Shown here: in pieces, positions 37,646 through 45,475 of the stretch
Position numbering within the stretch: position 1 is the first letter of the stretch
Layout: each line of letters opens with the position of its first letter
From: JBLRWS01 sp047921075
Lineage (GTDB): Bacteria > Bacteroidota > Rhodothermia > Balneolales > Balneolaceae
DNA length: 64,000 nt
Direction of reading: 5' to 3'
NCBI GenBank assembly: GCA_047921075.1
Contig: JBLRWS010000004.1
Coordinates: 9,598-73,597, forward strand
Notes under the pieces: generated by a model
What the model saw: the letters and a program-made list of their open reading frames with translations, nothing else
Told to the model about the DNA's origin: nothing
Databases searched by the model: none
Program-made: the position numbers and the translations under genes

Positions 37646-38601
37646 TATCACGTAGTACACTTTTTCTTCTCACTCTGAGTCTGCTGGCAGGCTGCACCGG
37701 TGACCGAAGCGCCGAAGTAGCCGAACTACCCGAGGGATATCATCAACAGCTGCAGGAGTGGAAAGAGTACCGCATTGACGTGTTGAAAGGGCCCACCAAC
37801 TGGCTGCGATTGGTTGACATTGCCTGGTTGCCGAACGGTGAAGCAACGATTGGCAGCGCACCCGATGTTGATGTGCAATTTCCGGAGCGGGCACTGCCGC
37901 CGGCTGCAGGAGTTATTGAATCCGCCGGTGATAATGTGGAATTAACCGCAGCGCAGAGCTCGGGCATGCAAATGGACGGGCAAGATATTTCCGGGCAAAC
38001 CGTGACGATACATGATGACGATGGCAACGCTCCTGAAATAACCAGCGGAGATTTTATCTGGTTCGCCGATCGGCGGGGCGATGAGATTGGGCTGCGCATG
38101 TACGACCAATCTCTGGAAAGAGCCGATCAATTTGACGGCTTCCCTTTTTACGAGGTCAACCCTGAATGGTACAAAGCAGCTCAGTTTATACCTTATGATG
38201 CACCGAAGCCTATCGCCATTGCGAATGTTCTCGGTGATATGGTAGAGCGCGAATCGCCGGGATATATTGAGTTTTCAGTTGACGGAGAGTCCGTAACACT
38301 GGATGTATTCGAGGCAAACAGCGGCCTCTTCATCATGTTTACCGATCATACCAACCGCACCGATACCTATCAGGCCGGACGGTATCTGATTATCGATTTC
38401 CCGAACGAAGAGGGGCGAACGGTTGCTGACTTCAACCGTACCTACAATCCGCCTTGTGCCTTCAACACATTTACGGTCTGTCAATTACCACCGCCTCAAA
38501 ATCGCCTGCCGTTTGCTATTGAAGCGGGAGAACAGCGTCCGCCCAACATGTGGAAAGGCCTCGACGGAAAGAAGTTTGTGGCATCCGACAGCCCGGATTA
38601 A
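37642..38601 (+). CDS. DUF1684 lipoprotein (copy 2)
   Basis: 319 residues from the ATG at 37642, in an ATGA overlap with the copy 1 stop and with a lipobox L-L-A-G-C18 at the right distance; an earlier in-frame start would add hydrophilic residues before the signal. The same landmarks as copy 1 are present (T-Y-Q-A-G-R-Y, D-F-N-R-T-Y-N-P-P-C, L-P-P-P-Q-N-R-L, A-I-E-A-G-E). This is a tandem, diverged duplication with translational coupling. Function unknown. Confidence 0.9.
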   Translation: MISRSTLFLLTLSLLAGCTGDRSAEVAELPEGYHQQLQEWKEYRIDVLKGPTNWLRLVDIAWLPNGEATIGSAPDVDVQFPERALPPAAGVIESAGDNVELTAAQSSGMQMDGQDISGQTVTIHDDDGNAPEITSGDFIWFADRRGDEIGLRMYDQSLERADQFDGFPFYEVNPEWYKAAQFIPYDAPKPIAIANVLGDMVERESPGYIEFSVDGESVTLDVFEANSGLFIMFTDHTNRTDTYQAGRYLIIDFPNEEGRTVADFNRTYNPPCAFNTFTVCQLPPPQNRLPFAIEAGEQRPPNMWKGLDGKKFVASDSPD

Positions 38602-38625
38602 AATCGAATATTAGGGGTTCGGAAC

Positions 38626-38648
38626 TATAAAAATTCTTTTTATATTTC
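38626..38648 (+). promoter_or_regulatory. candidate promoter/palindrome upstream of rpmH
   Basis: TATAAAAA, TTC, TTTTTATA form an AT-only palindrome at 38626-38644. It overlaps TATATTTC (38641-38648), which resembles the Bacteroidota -7 box TAnnTTTG, about 48 bp before rpmH. It could equally act as a weak terminator for the DUF1684 genes. No strong -33 element is seen. Confidence 0.3.
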
Positions 38649-38695
38649 GGGTCTATTTAAAATCCGACCCATAATCACCGTTTTAAGTTTAAGTC

Positions 38696-38851
38696 ATGAA
38701 ACGCACGTATCAACCCAGCAACCGTAAGAGAGTAAACAAGCACGGTTTTCGTAAGCGAATGAAAACGTCTGACGGACAAGAAGTGCTGAAAAGACGACGA
38801 AAAAAAGGACGTCATAAACTCACTGTGAGTGTCAAAAAAGGAGCAAAATAA
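38696..38851 (+). CDS. rpmH: 50S ribosomal protein L34
   Basis: 51 residues, found by direct translation. It begins M-K-R-T-Y-Q-P-S-N-R-K-R and continues K-H-G-F-R-K-R-M, the L34 signature, then R-R-R-K-K-G-R-H-K-L-T-V-S. L34 is a small basic protein of the large ribosomal subunit. Its last 23 bases overlap the first codons of rnpA. The order rpmH-rnpA-yidC is the conserved bacterial arrangement. Confidence 0.98.
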   Translation: MKRTYQPSNRKRVNKHGFRKRMKTSDGQEVLKRRRKKGRHKLTVSVKKGAK

Positions 38852-39281
38852 CCACCCTGTAGGACCTGATGATCACACACTGCCCCGTTCGGTTATTCTG
38901 AGGGGCAGAGATCATTTCCAGCAGCTCTTTCAGCAATCAGCCGTGAAGCATGCTCCCTCTTTTCAATTACGCTACCGGTTTCTCAGCGGCCCGCTTCACT
39001 CTTCGGCCATCGGCTTTATTGCTCCCAAACGCATTTTTAAAAAAGCTGTGCAACGCAACCGCGTCAAACGACTTATGCGGGAAGCGTTCAGGCTGCATCA
39101 GTCTGTTTTTTGGACAGGTGTGGAAGCACACGGACAGCGCGTACATGCTGCCCTGATTGCCACCAAGCCGATTACGGCGTCCGCTGATGCAGAGCAACAG
39201 GTTGTTCAGCTCCTTCATGCCTTTAATGCGTCGGGCACCTCAGCGCCAAATCCGCCTCTCACAAACCCAACTCATCCCTAA
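38829..39281 (+). CDS. rnpA: ribonuclease P protein component
   Basis: 150 residues from a GTG at 38829. A stop codon sits immediately upstream in frame (38826-38828), and no ATG, GTG or TTG follows before the conserved core, so this GTG is the only usual start and makes a 23-base overlap with rpmH. The core matches RnpA: L-R-G-R-D-H-F near 25, A-P-K-R-I-F-K-K-A-V, then Q-R-N-R-V-K-R-L-M-R-E, the RNR motif that binds RNase P RNA. The product helps RNase P process tRNA 5' ends. The N-terminal tail of about 18 residues is acidic and His/Asn-rich. Confidence 0.92.
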   Translation: MSKKEQNNHPVGPDDHTLPRSVILRGRDHFQQLFQQSAVKHAPSFQLRYRFLSGPLHSSAIGFIAPKRIFKKAVQRNRVKRLMREAFRLHQSVFWTGVEAHGQRVHAALIATKPITASADAEQQVVQLLHAFNASGTSAPNPPLTNPTHP

Positions 39282-39293
39282 CAGTTTTCGATT

Positions 39294-41126
39294 TTGGATA
39301 GAAATACGGTAACCGGACTCATTCTGATTTTCTTCATCACGCTTGCCTGGGCCTGGTACACCATGCCGAGCCAGGAACAACTGGAACAGCAGCGCCTTGA
39401 GCGTGCCATGCAAGATAGTATTGCAGCCGCACAAACACTGGAAGATCGCGAACCGGCCGAAGAAACACGAGTGCTGCCGGGACGGGACGAAGTAGATACC
39501 ATCCGTCCGGATGAGGCACCAACAGCCGGACTGTTTGGGCTGCAGACAGTAACCGATACGGTTTCTACAGTGGTTCGAACACCGCTCTATGAAATTGAGC
39601 TGACCAATCTGGGAGCCGGCCCGGCCCGCTATACCCTGCTTGCCCACAACACCTGGGAAAAGGTGCCGGTGCAGATGATTCACGACACCACCCGCTCGGC
39701 CTATTCGCTGGGATTTTTATCTGCACAGAACTACAATATTGAGACCAACCAGCTTCTCTTTGAGCCGATCAATTACACGCCTGCAGCGGAGCTTACGATG
39801 GATGAAAGCCGCCAGCTGAGCTACAGGCTACGCGCCGGCAACGATGCCGAACTGATCTTTACTTACACCTTTTATGCCGATCGGTACCAGTTTGATCTCG
39901 ATATCGAGTTCATCAACATGGAGAGTCAAATCAGTGATTTTAATGTCGATTTCGGCTGGCTCTCGGCACTGACTTATACCGAACGAGATGTTGTGCAGGA
40001 TGCGCAAAACTCCGGAGCGTATATTTTTGCAGGCGAAGTGCTCGAAAAATTTCAGCAAACAGAGCCGGGACGTGGCGAACAGGTGATCAACGGGCGGATT
40101 GATTGGGTCTCTTCGCGTACACGATTTTTTGGCCAGTACATCAAGCCTGTAACCGAGACCAATGCCGCGATTGTTCGGATGGATTTGGATGGCCCACTCG
40201 ATAATCCGGACACCATCCAGCGCTACGAAACGATGGTTACCTCTAATATTGCGAGCCAAAAAGAGCTCTCTTTCCAGCTCTATGCGGGCCCTTTGCGGTA
40301 TTACGATCTGCGCGAATTTGACGACAATGCGTATGATGTGGTTGAAATCGGATACGCACTGATCCGATGGTTTGCCGATCCGCTGGTACGGTGGGTCATT
40401 ATTCCATTTTTCGTGCTGGGCAGCACCGTGATTTCCAACTACGGAGTGCTGATTATTCTATTTGGTGTTTTGGTGAAGCTGGTCTTGTATCCGCTTACAC
40501 AGAAGAGTTTCAAGAGTATGGCTGCCATGAAAGAGCTGCAGCCCCAAATGCAGGAGATTCGGGATAAATATAAAGATGATCCTCAAAAGCAGCAGAAAGA
40601 GACCATCGCCCTGTACCGCAAGGCCAAGGTAAACCCGGTGGGCGGCTGTCTGCCTATGCTGTTGCAGTTTCCGATTTTAATTACGCTCTTTTTCTTCTTC
40701 CAAAACTCGATGATTATCCGGCAGCAATCATTCCTTTGGGCTGATGACTTATCGGCACCCGACTATATTCTGTCGCTGCCGTTTAGCATACCTCTGCTGG
40801 GCGACCAGCTTGCCGGCTTTGTGATTTTGATGGCCGGTGCTATGTTTATACAGACAAAAATTACCGGCAGCATGAGCGGAATGGGTGCGCCAAGTGCACC
40901 GGGCACACCGAACATGAAGGTGTTCACCTACATTATCCCATTCATACTGCTGTTTGTCTTTAACAATTTCGCCTCGGGTCTGTCGCTCTATTATCTCGTA
41001 TACAATGTACTCTCAGGTGCACAACAGCTCATCATCAACAAAACGATGAAGAAGCCGGAGATAGATACGACCACCACGTCCGGCACCAAGGGCAAAAAGA
41101 AAGGGAAAAAGAAAAAGAAGAAATAA
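39294..41126 (+). CDS. yidC: membrane protein insertase YidC
   Basis: 610 residues starting at a TTG (39294). The start is supported by the family's usual beginning M-D-R-N-x-x-x-G-x-x-L-I. One N-terminal helix is followed by a large periplasmic beta domain (about 60-335), then the conserved five-helix insertase core with W-V-I-I-P-F-F and G-G-C-L-P-M-L-L-Q-F-P. The tail is Lys-rich, suited to ribosome binding. It inserts membrane proteins with or without SecYEG. yidD, often placed between rnpA and yidC, is absent here; only 12 bp separate the genes. Confidence 0.97.
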   Translation: MDRNTVTGLILIFFITLAWAWYTMPSQEQLEQQRLERAMQDSIAAAQTLEDREPAEETRVLPGRDEVDTIRPDEAPTAGLFGLQTVTDTVSTVVRTPLYEIELTNLGAGPARYTLLAHNTWEKVPVQMIHDTTRSAYSLGFLSAQNYNIETNQLLFEPINYTPAAELTMDESRQLSYRLRAGNDAELIFTYTFYADRYQFDLDIEFINMESQISDFNVDFGWLSALTYTERDVVQDAQNSGAYIFAGEVLEKFQQTEPGRGEQVINGRIDWVSSRTRFFGQYIKPVTETNAAIVRMDLDGPLDNPDTIQRYETMVTSNIASQKELSFQLYAGPLRYYDLREFDDNAYDVVEIGYALIRWFADPLVRWVIIPFFVLGSTVISNYGVLIILFGVLVKLVLYPLTQKSFKSMAAMKELQPQMQEIRDKYKDDPQKQQKETIALYRKAKVNPVGGCLPMLLQFPILITLFFFFQNSMIIRQQSFLWADDLSAPDYILSLPFSIPLLGDQLAGFVILMAGAMFIQTKITGSMSGMGAPSAPGTPNMKVFTYIIPFILLFVFNNFASGLSLYYLVYNVLSGAQQLIINKTMKKPEIDTTTTSGTKGKKKGKKKKKK

Positions 41127-41147
41127 ACCGGTGCACATCCGTATCAT

Positions 41148-41177
41148 AAAGGGGCTCCACATCGGATCCCCTTTTTT
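41148..41177 (+). terminator. intrinsic terminator after yidC
   Basis: AAAGGGG-C-TCC pairs with GGA-T-CCCCTTT around a 5-base loop with one internal mismatch, then TTTTTT. It lies 21 bp after the yidC stop and marks the end of the rpmH-rnpA-yidC unit. Confidence 0.8.
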
Positions 41178-41198
41178 GTTTACAGTGTACAATCAGCC

Positions 41199-42086
41199 AT
41201 GAATCACTCTCCAGCCTTTCCGCAAATTCGATTCTCGGGCGGGGCACGGTGGCTCTTTCACCCCATCCTGAAAAAGCGGTACAAAAATCTGCCGGAAGAG
41301 CGGGTTCGGCTTATGTTTATTGAGAAGGCGCTTCGCAGCTCCTGGAGCCGGAATCGCATTGGCACCGAAGTAATGGTACGCCACGCCGCCCGAGCGAATG
41401 CATTGAAAGCCGATGTTGTGCTGTACGACCGGCAGATGAATCCCTTTGCCGTGGTTGAGTGCAAGTCTGACCACATCCCCCTAACTGAACAAACCGCCGT
41501 ACAGGCTGCGCGTTACAATTCCGTTCTGAAAGCTCCCTGCCTGTGTGTTACCAACGGGATCTCAGAGTGGTGGTTTGGATTCAAGAACGAGGCGGTTGAA
41601 CCACGCGCAACCCCGCTTGATATGAACAAAACAGCCCAGCCGCGCGACGCTGCCTATTGGATCGAACGCGGGTTTATCGCCAACGATGTGCCGGATAACA
41701 TCCGCGGGCAGGCGGTAGAATTGCTGAACCGGCTCTGGCCTTCAACCGAACCCGTAAAGTGGGCATATCTGCCAATGGAGGGGCTGCCAACCACCCTGAA
41801 ACTGGCTCACTACTATCGACTGATGACCATTGATGAGTCGGCCCAAATGGCACTATCTGTTGTGGCGGTATCGGAACGGGAGTGTTTTTTTGCGGCGCTT
41901 CTTCATCGTAACCGGCGCAATGAAGCGCTCTTTTTATGGCCGCTGGCCACGAATGAGCTGGACATCATCACACCGGACGAGACGAAGACCGTATCCATGA
42001 ACACCCTCTTTCCTGACGGTCTATTTGCGCATGGATCGATAGAGGCTTTTGCGGACGTTCTCGTTCAACAAACAGAAAAAGCCTGA
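41199..42086 (+). CDS. HSDR_N_2-type PD-(D/E)xK nuclease-like protein
   Basis: 295 residues. Residues about 30-130 match the domain called 'type I restriction enzyme R protein N-terminal' in small Bacteroidota proteins: K-A-D72-V-V-L-Y-D then V-V-E87-C-K89, followed by a Q-T-A-V-Q-A-A-R-Y helix. This is a complete PD-(D/E)xK core. There is no helicase part and no restriction-modification neighbour, so it is not a restriction subunit in the usual sense. The C-terminal half (about 150-295) is unrecognised. Possible nucleic-acid repair or processing role; uncertain. Confidence 0.8.
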   Translation: MNHSPAFPQIRFSGGARWLFHPILKKRYKNLPEERVRLMFIEKALRSSWSRNRIGTEVMVRHAARANALKADVVLYDRQMNPFAVVECKSDHIPLTEQTAVQAARYNSVLKAPCLCVTNGISEWWFGFKNEAVEPRATPLDMNKTAQPRDAAYWIERGFIANDVPDNIRGQAVELLNRLWPSTEPVKWAYLPMEGLPTTLKLAHYYRLMTIDESAQMALSVVAVSERECFFAALLHRNRRNEALFLWPLATNELDIITPDETKTVSMNTLFPDGLFAHGSIEAFADVLVQQTEKA

Positions 42087-42168
42087 CCTACGCTGCGGCA
42101 GTTCTGGTTTTTTTGGATGCAATTTCCCGTATGTTTCAGCTACCAACAAAAAGTCAATTACAGGAATT

Positions 42169-43509
42169 ATGTCTGCAGTAACGCATCGCGAAAAACTTTA
42201 CTCACTTTTTGATGATTCTCCCCGCGGGGTGGTGTACCTGAAGGGCGGAGAAGTATTGCGCCGTTACGAAACCGATTACGAGTTTCCATTTCGGCAGGAA
42301 AGTAATTTTTGGTACATAACCGGCGTGGCAGAACCTGACTATCACGCTCTGCTGGACATTCAAAACCAGGAGTTGCACCTCTTTGCACCAAAACGTGATG
42401 CACAATATGCGGTATGGCACGGTAAAGTTCAGAGCAAGGAACAGATCAAGGAGAGGTACCAACCGGACCATCTACACTACCACACAGAGCTGTTAACCGT
42501 GCTACGGAAACTGAAACCTGATGTAGTGTACTGCCTTAACGAGGAACAAGCTGAGTTTTTAGAAGATCTGGATCGATCCATCAACGTTGAGGCCGATTCG
42601 TTGTCTGATGCCATAACGTACTGCCGGTGTATCAAAACCGCTGATGAGCTCGATCTACTTCGAAAGGCTGCAGCGGTAAACAATCGCGCCCATACCGAGG
42701 CGATGAAATTTGTAAAGCCGGGACTCCATGAATACGAAGTAAAAGCGTTTTTCGATTATCATCAACAGAAGGAGGGATTGCTCTTTGATGCCTACAACGG
42801 AATCCATGCCTCGGGTGCCAATAGCGCTATATTGCACTATACCGATAACACCGATCGAATAGATGACGGGGATCTTTTTCTGATTGATGCCGGGTTTGAA
42901 TATCAGGGTTATGCATCGGATGTGACCCGCACCTATCCCGCCTCCGGCACCTTTACGGGCGATCAGGCCGCCCTGTACCAGATTGTGTTAACAGCCCAAA
43001 ACGAGGTTATAAAAGCCGTGGCGCCGGGAATTAAGATGGAAGAGCTGCACATGCTGGCTGCCCGAATCATTACGGAAGGGTTGCGTGATGTGGAACTGGT
43101 AAAAGGCACGGTGGACGCGTTGATGGAAAACAACATTTTTGCACTTTTTTTCCCCCACGGACTTGGCCATTTTTTAGGGCTGGATACGCATGATGTGGGC
43201 GGCTATCCGAAAGGCGTAGACCGTATTGACCGCCCCGGGATTCGGTACCTGCGGGTACGGCGGGAGCTGCTGCCGGGCATGGTCATTACCATAGAGCCGG
43301 GACTCTACATTATACCGGCATTGCTGAAACCAGCTTTTGAGAACGCCGACACCGCCAGATTTTTAAACCGTGAAAAGCTGGAAAAAATGATCGGTTTTGG
43401 CGGCATTCGCATCGAGGATAATTTGATTGTGACCGACGACGGCTATGAAAACCTGACCGATGTACCGAAAGAGATCAAAGAGATCGAACAGGTAATGAAG
43501 GGCCGTTAA
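42169..43509 (+). CDS. pepP: Xaa-Pro aminopeptidase (M24B)
   Basis: 446 residues from the ATG at 42169, preceded by AGGAA; upstream in-frame codons would overlap the previous gene without adding a conserved part. An aminopeptidase-P N-terminal domain (with F-R-Q-E-S-N-F-W-Y-I-T-G) precedes the pita-bread domain. Metal ligands are seen in L-I-D-A-G-F and A-S-D-V-T-R-T-Y-P, the His in H-G-L-G-H-F-L-G-L, and Glu in T-I-E-P-G-L-Y and R-I-E-D-N. It removes the first residue ahead of proline. It is cytoplasmic, as no signal is seen. Confidence 0.95.
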   Translation: MSAVTHREKLYSLFDDSPRGVVYLKGGEVLRRYETDYEFPFRQESNFWYITGVAEPDYHALLDIQNQELHLFAPKRDAQYAVWHGKVQSKEQIKERYQPDHLHYHTELLTVLRKLKPDVVYCLNEEQAEFLEDLDRSINVEADSLSDAITYCRCIKTADELDLLRKAAAVNNRAHTEAMKFVKPGLHEYEVKAFFDYHQQKEGLLFDAYNGIHASGANSAILHYTDNTDRIDDGDLFLIDAGFEYQGYASDVTRTYPASGTFTGDQAALYQIVLTAQNEVIKAVAPGIKMEELHMLAARIITEGLRDVELVKGTVDALMENNIFALFFPHGLGHFLGLDTHDVGGYPKGVDRIDRPGIRYLRVRRELLPGMVITIEPGLYIIPALLKPAFENADTARFLNREKLEKMIGFGGIRIEDNLIVTDDGYENLTDVPKEIKEIEQVMKGR

Positions 43510-44132
43510 GCGGCCGGCACTTCTTCTTTTTCGAAAAAGTAGCTTTTGCCCTCTTCCATGTCATCAAAGGTGTAGAGTTGCCGGTGCCGGTTTCTGTAAA
43601 AGAACCCGGCCATGGTAAAATCGCCGATGCAGGCAAAGGTGTGGAACATCAAAAAACTGAGAATGGCAAAGAAGAGCCACCCGTCAGTAATCAACAATCC
43701 GGCCACGCCCGCCGTCGTAAGTACTGCAAAAGGGGTCATGGCCAGCAGATAAAAACCTTTGCGCCCAAGTACAAAACCGTCGGCTGCGGCAACCACTGCG
43801 CCCTGCTTCCATTTCGGTACGATGGAGAGTTTTCGGGCCCCCTGAACCGCGTAAGCGAGCAGATGCAACAATTCGTGCACCAGAATGCCGGCCGTAAAAA
43901 GAGTCAGTGCACCGATTAAAATTCCGACTACGGTTTCCCATCCATTCCACTGCAGGTAGAGCTGCGCGCCCATGGTAGCTGCAAAGGCGAGGCTGAAAAA
44001 TTTAAAGGTGAGTGTAAACAGATTCTGATCCTGCAGATTCTTCATGACGAAATCGGCAATCTCGTCATGAATCAACTCTTCTACCTTTCTGTAGGCATCA
44101 TCGTTAAGAAGCTCTTCCCGTGTCGGTTTCAT
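43506..44132 (-). CDS. DUF3267-type putative zincin membrane protein
   Basis: 208 residues with several hydrophobic helices. The second membrane region contains V-H-E-L-L-H (H-E-x-x-H), the mark of the DUF3267 putative zinc peptidases. A late F-H-T-F-A-C-I-G-D segment could supply another ligand. The family resembles site-2-type membrane proteins, though activity is not proven. The gene converges with pepP and overlaps its stop by four bases, and lies 33 bp after malic enzyme on the same strand. Confidence 0.75.
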   Translation of the reverse strand: MKPTREELLNDDAYRKVEELIHDEIADFVMKNLQDQNLFTLTFKFFSLAFAATMGAQLYLQWNGWETVVGILIGALTLFTAGILVHELLHLLAYAVQGARKLSIVPKWKQGAVVAAADGFVLGRKGFYLLAMTPFAVLTTAGVAGLLITDGWLFFAILSFLMFHTFACIGDFTMAGFFYRNRHRQLYTFDDMEEGKSYFFEKEEVPAA

Positions 44133-44165
44133 GCGGTGGTTCGGGTTTTACTACCGGCAGTAAGG

Positions 44166-45338
44166 TTATTTATTTTTTTCGGCTAATGAGCGAACGGCAT
44201 CCGCCACAGCCGGGGCTACATCTTTATCGAATGCGCTGGGAATGATCTTTTTCTCGGTTGGCTCTTTCACCTGATCAGCAATGGCATGTGCAGCACAGAC
44301 ATACATCTCGGTGGTGATTTCGTGAGACCGCGCATCCAGAAGGCCCCTAAAGATACCCGGAAAAGCCAGCACATTATTGATTTGATTGGGGAAATCGGAT
44401 CGCCCGGTGGCAATAATTCGCACCCCCGCTTCGTACGCTTCGCCGGGCATAATTTCCGGAATCGGGTTGGCCATGGCAAACACAATTGGATCGCTGTTCA
44501 TGGTCTGTACCATCTCTTTGGTTAATACCCCCGGAGCGGAAACACCGATAAAAACATCGGCATCGCGAATGGCATCGCCCAGGCTTCCCTCCTCATTCTT
44601 GTTGTTGGTGATCTCAGCCATCTCTTTTTTGATCGGTGTAAGATCGGTTCGCCCTTTGTGGATAATTCCTTTGCTGTCGCACGTAATCATGTTGCGCACA
44701 CCCACATGCCGAAGAAGATAGATAATGGCAATGCCTGCTGCCCCCGCTCCATTGATAACCACCTTAAGATCGGAAAACTCTTTCCCGGTGATTTTAAGAG
44801 CGTTGATGAGCCCTGCCAATGTAACCACAGCCGTGCCATGCTGGTCATCATGCATAACAGGAATCGTTAGTTCTTCCTTAAGCCTTCGCTCAATTTCAAA
44901 GCATCGCGGAGCTGATATATCCTCCAGGTTGATTCCTCCATAGGTGGGGGCAATCATTTTAATGGCTGTAATGATCTCCTCGGTATCCTGCGATGCCAGC
45001 ACTACGGGAACGGCATCTATGTCAGCAAATTTTTTAAAAAGAACCGCCTTTCCTTCCATTACCGGCAGGGACGCTTCAGGGCCGATATTACCAAGGCCAA
45101 GTACGGCAGATCCGTCACTGATTACGGCAACGGTGTTTCGCTTCCAGGTGTAGTCGTACGCTTTGGAAACATCTTTTGAAATTTCGAGGCACGGTTGTGC
45201 AACGCCAGGCGTGTAGGCAATACTCAGATCATCCGAGGTTTCGAGCGGCATTTTGGATTGGATGGCCACCTTGCCGCCATATTTCTTGTGAGCATCAATA
45301 GATAGCTGGCTGTACTTGTTTTTATCTTGATCTGACAT
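44166..45338 (-). CDS. malic enzyme (decarboxylating malate dehydrogenase), short form
   Basis: 390 residues, the short bacterial form without a phosphotransacetylase-like C-terminal domain. It starts with the motif region Y-T-P-G-V-A-Q-P-C, contains F-E-I-E-R-R-L and M-H-D-D-Q-H-G-T-A-V-V around the metal site, and the nucleotide-binding I-N-G-A-G-A-A-G-I-A. It converts malate to pyruvate and CO2 with NAD(P)+; cofactor choice cannot be read securely. The downstream DUF3267 gene follows on the same strand. Confidence 0.95.
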   Translation of the reverse strand: MSDQDKNKYSQLSIDAHKKYGGKVAIQSKMPLETSDDLSIAYTPGVAQPCLEISKDVSKAYDYTWKRNTVAVISDGSAVLGLGNIGPEASLPVMEGKAVLFKKFADIDAVPVVLASQDTEEIITAIKMIAPTYGGINLEDISAPRCFEIERRLKEELTIPVMHDDQHGTAVVTLAGLINALKITGKEFSDLKVVINGAGAAGIAIIYLLRHVGVRNMITCDSKGIIHKGRTDLTPIKKEMAEITNNKNEEGSLGDAIRDADVFIGVSAPGVLTKEMVQTMNSDPIVFAMANPIPEIMPGEAYEAGVRIIATGRSDFPNQINNVLAFPGIFRGLLDARSHEITTEMYVCAAHAIADQVKEPTEKKIIPSAFDKDVAPAVADAVRSLAEKNK

Positions 45339-45445
45339 ATCTGATTTGAAATCCGTTTGATTTGTTGGCCGAAAGGTACGTGGTTTTCACCTGTTATGTG
45401 AACAGAAATGTTCCTCAATAGTGGGCAGGTCAGCCATGAAACCAT

Positions 45446-45471
45446 AGTAATTGTATGTGCAACTAATTACT
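45446..45471 (-). terminator. weak hairpin after the M1 peptidase gene
   Basis: AGTAATT and AATTACT form a 7 bp inverted repeat just beyond the stop of the minus-strand M1 gene. No strong U-tract follows. Assigned by position only. Confidence 0.3.
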
Positions 45472-45475
45472 CTGT

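Noticed and set aside
41199..42086. Type I restriction-modification system
   Set aside because: Only the HsdR N-terminal-like nuclease core is present; no helicase, HsdM or HsdS in the window.
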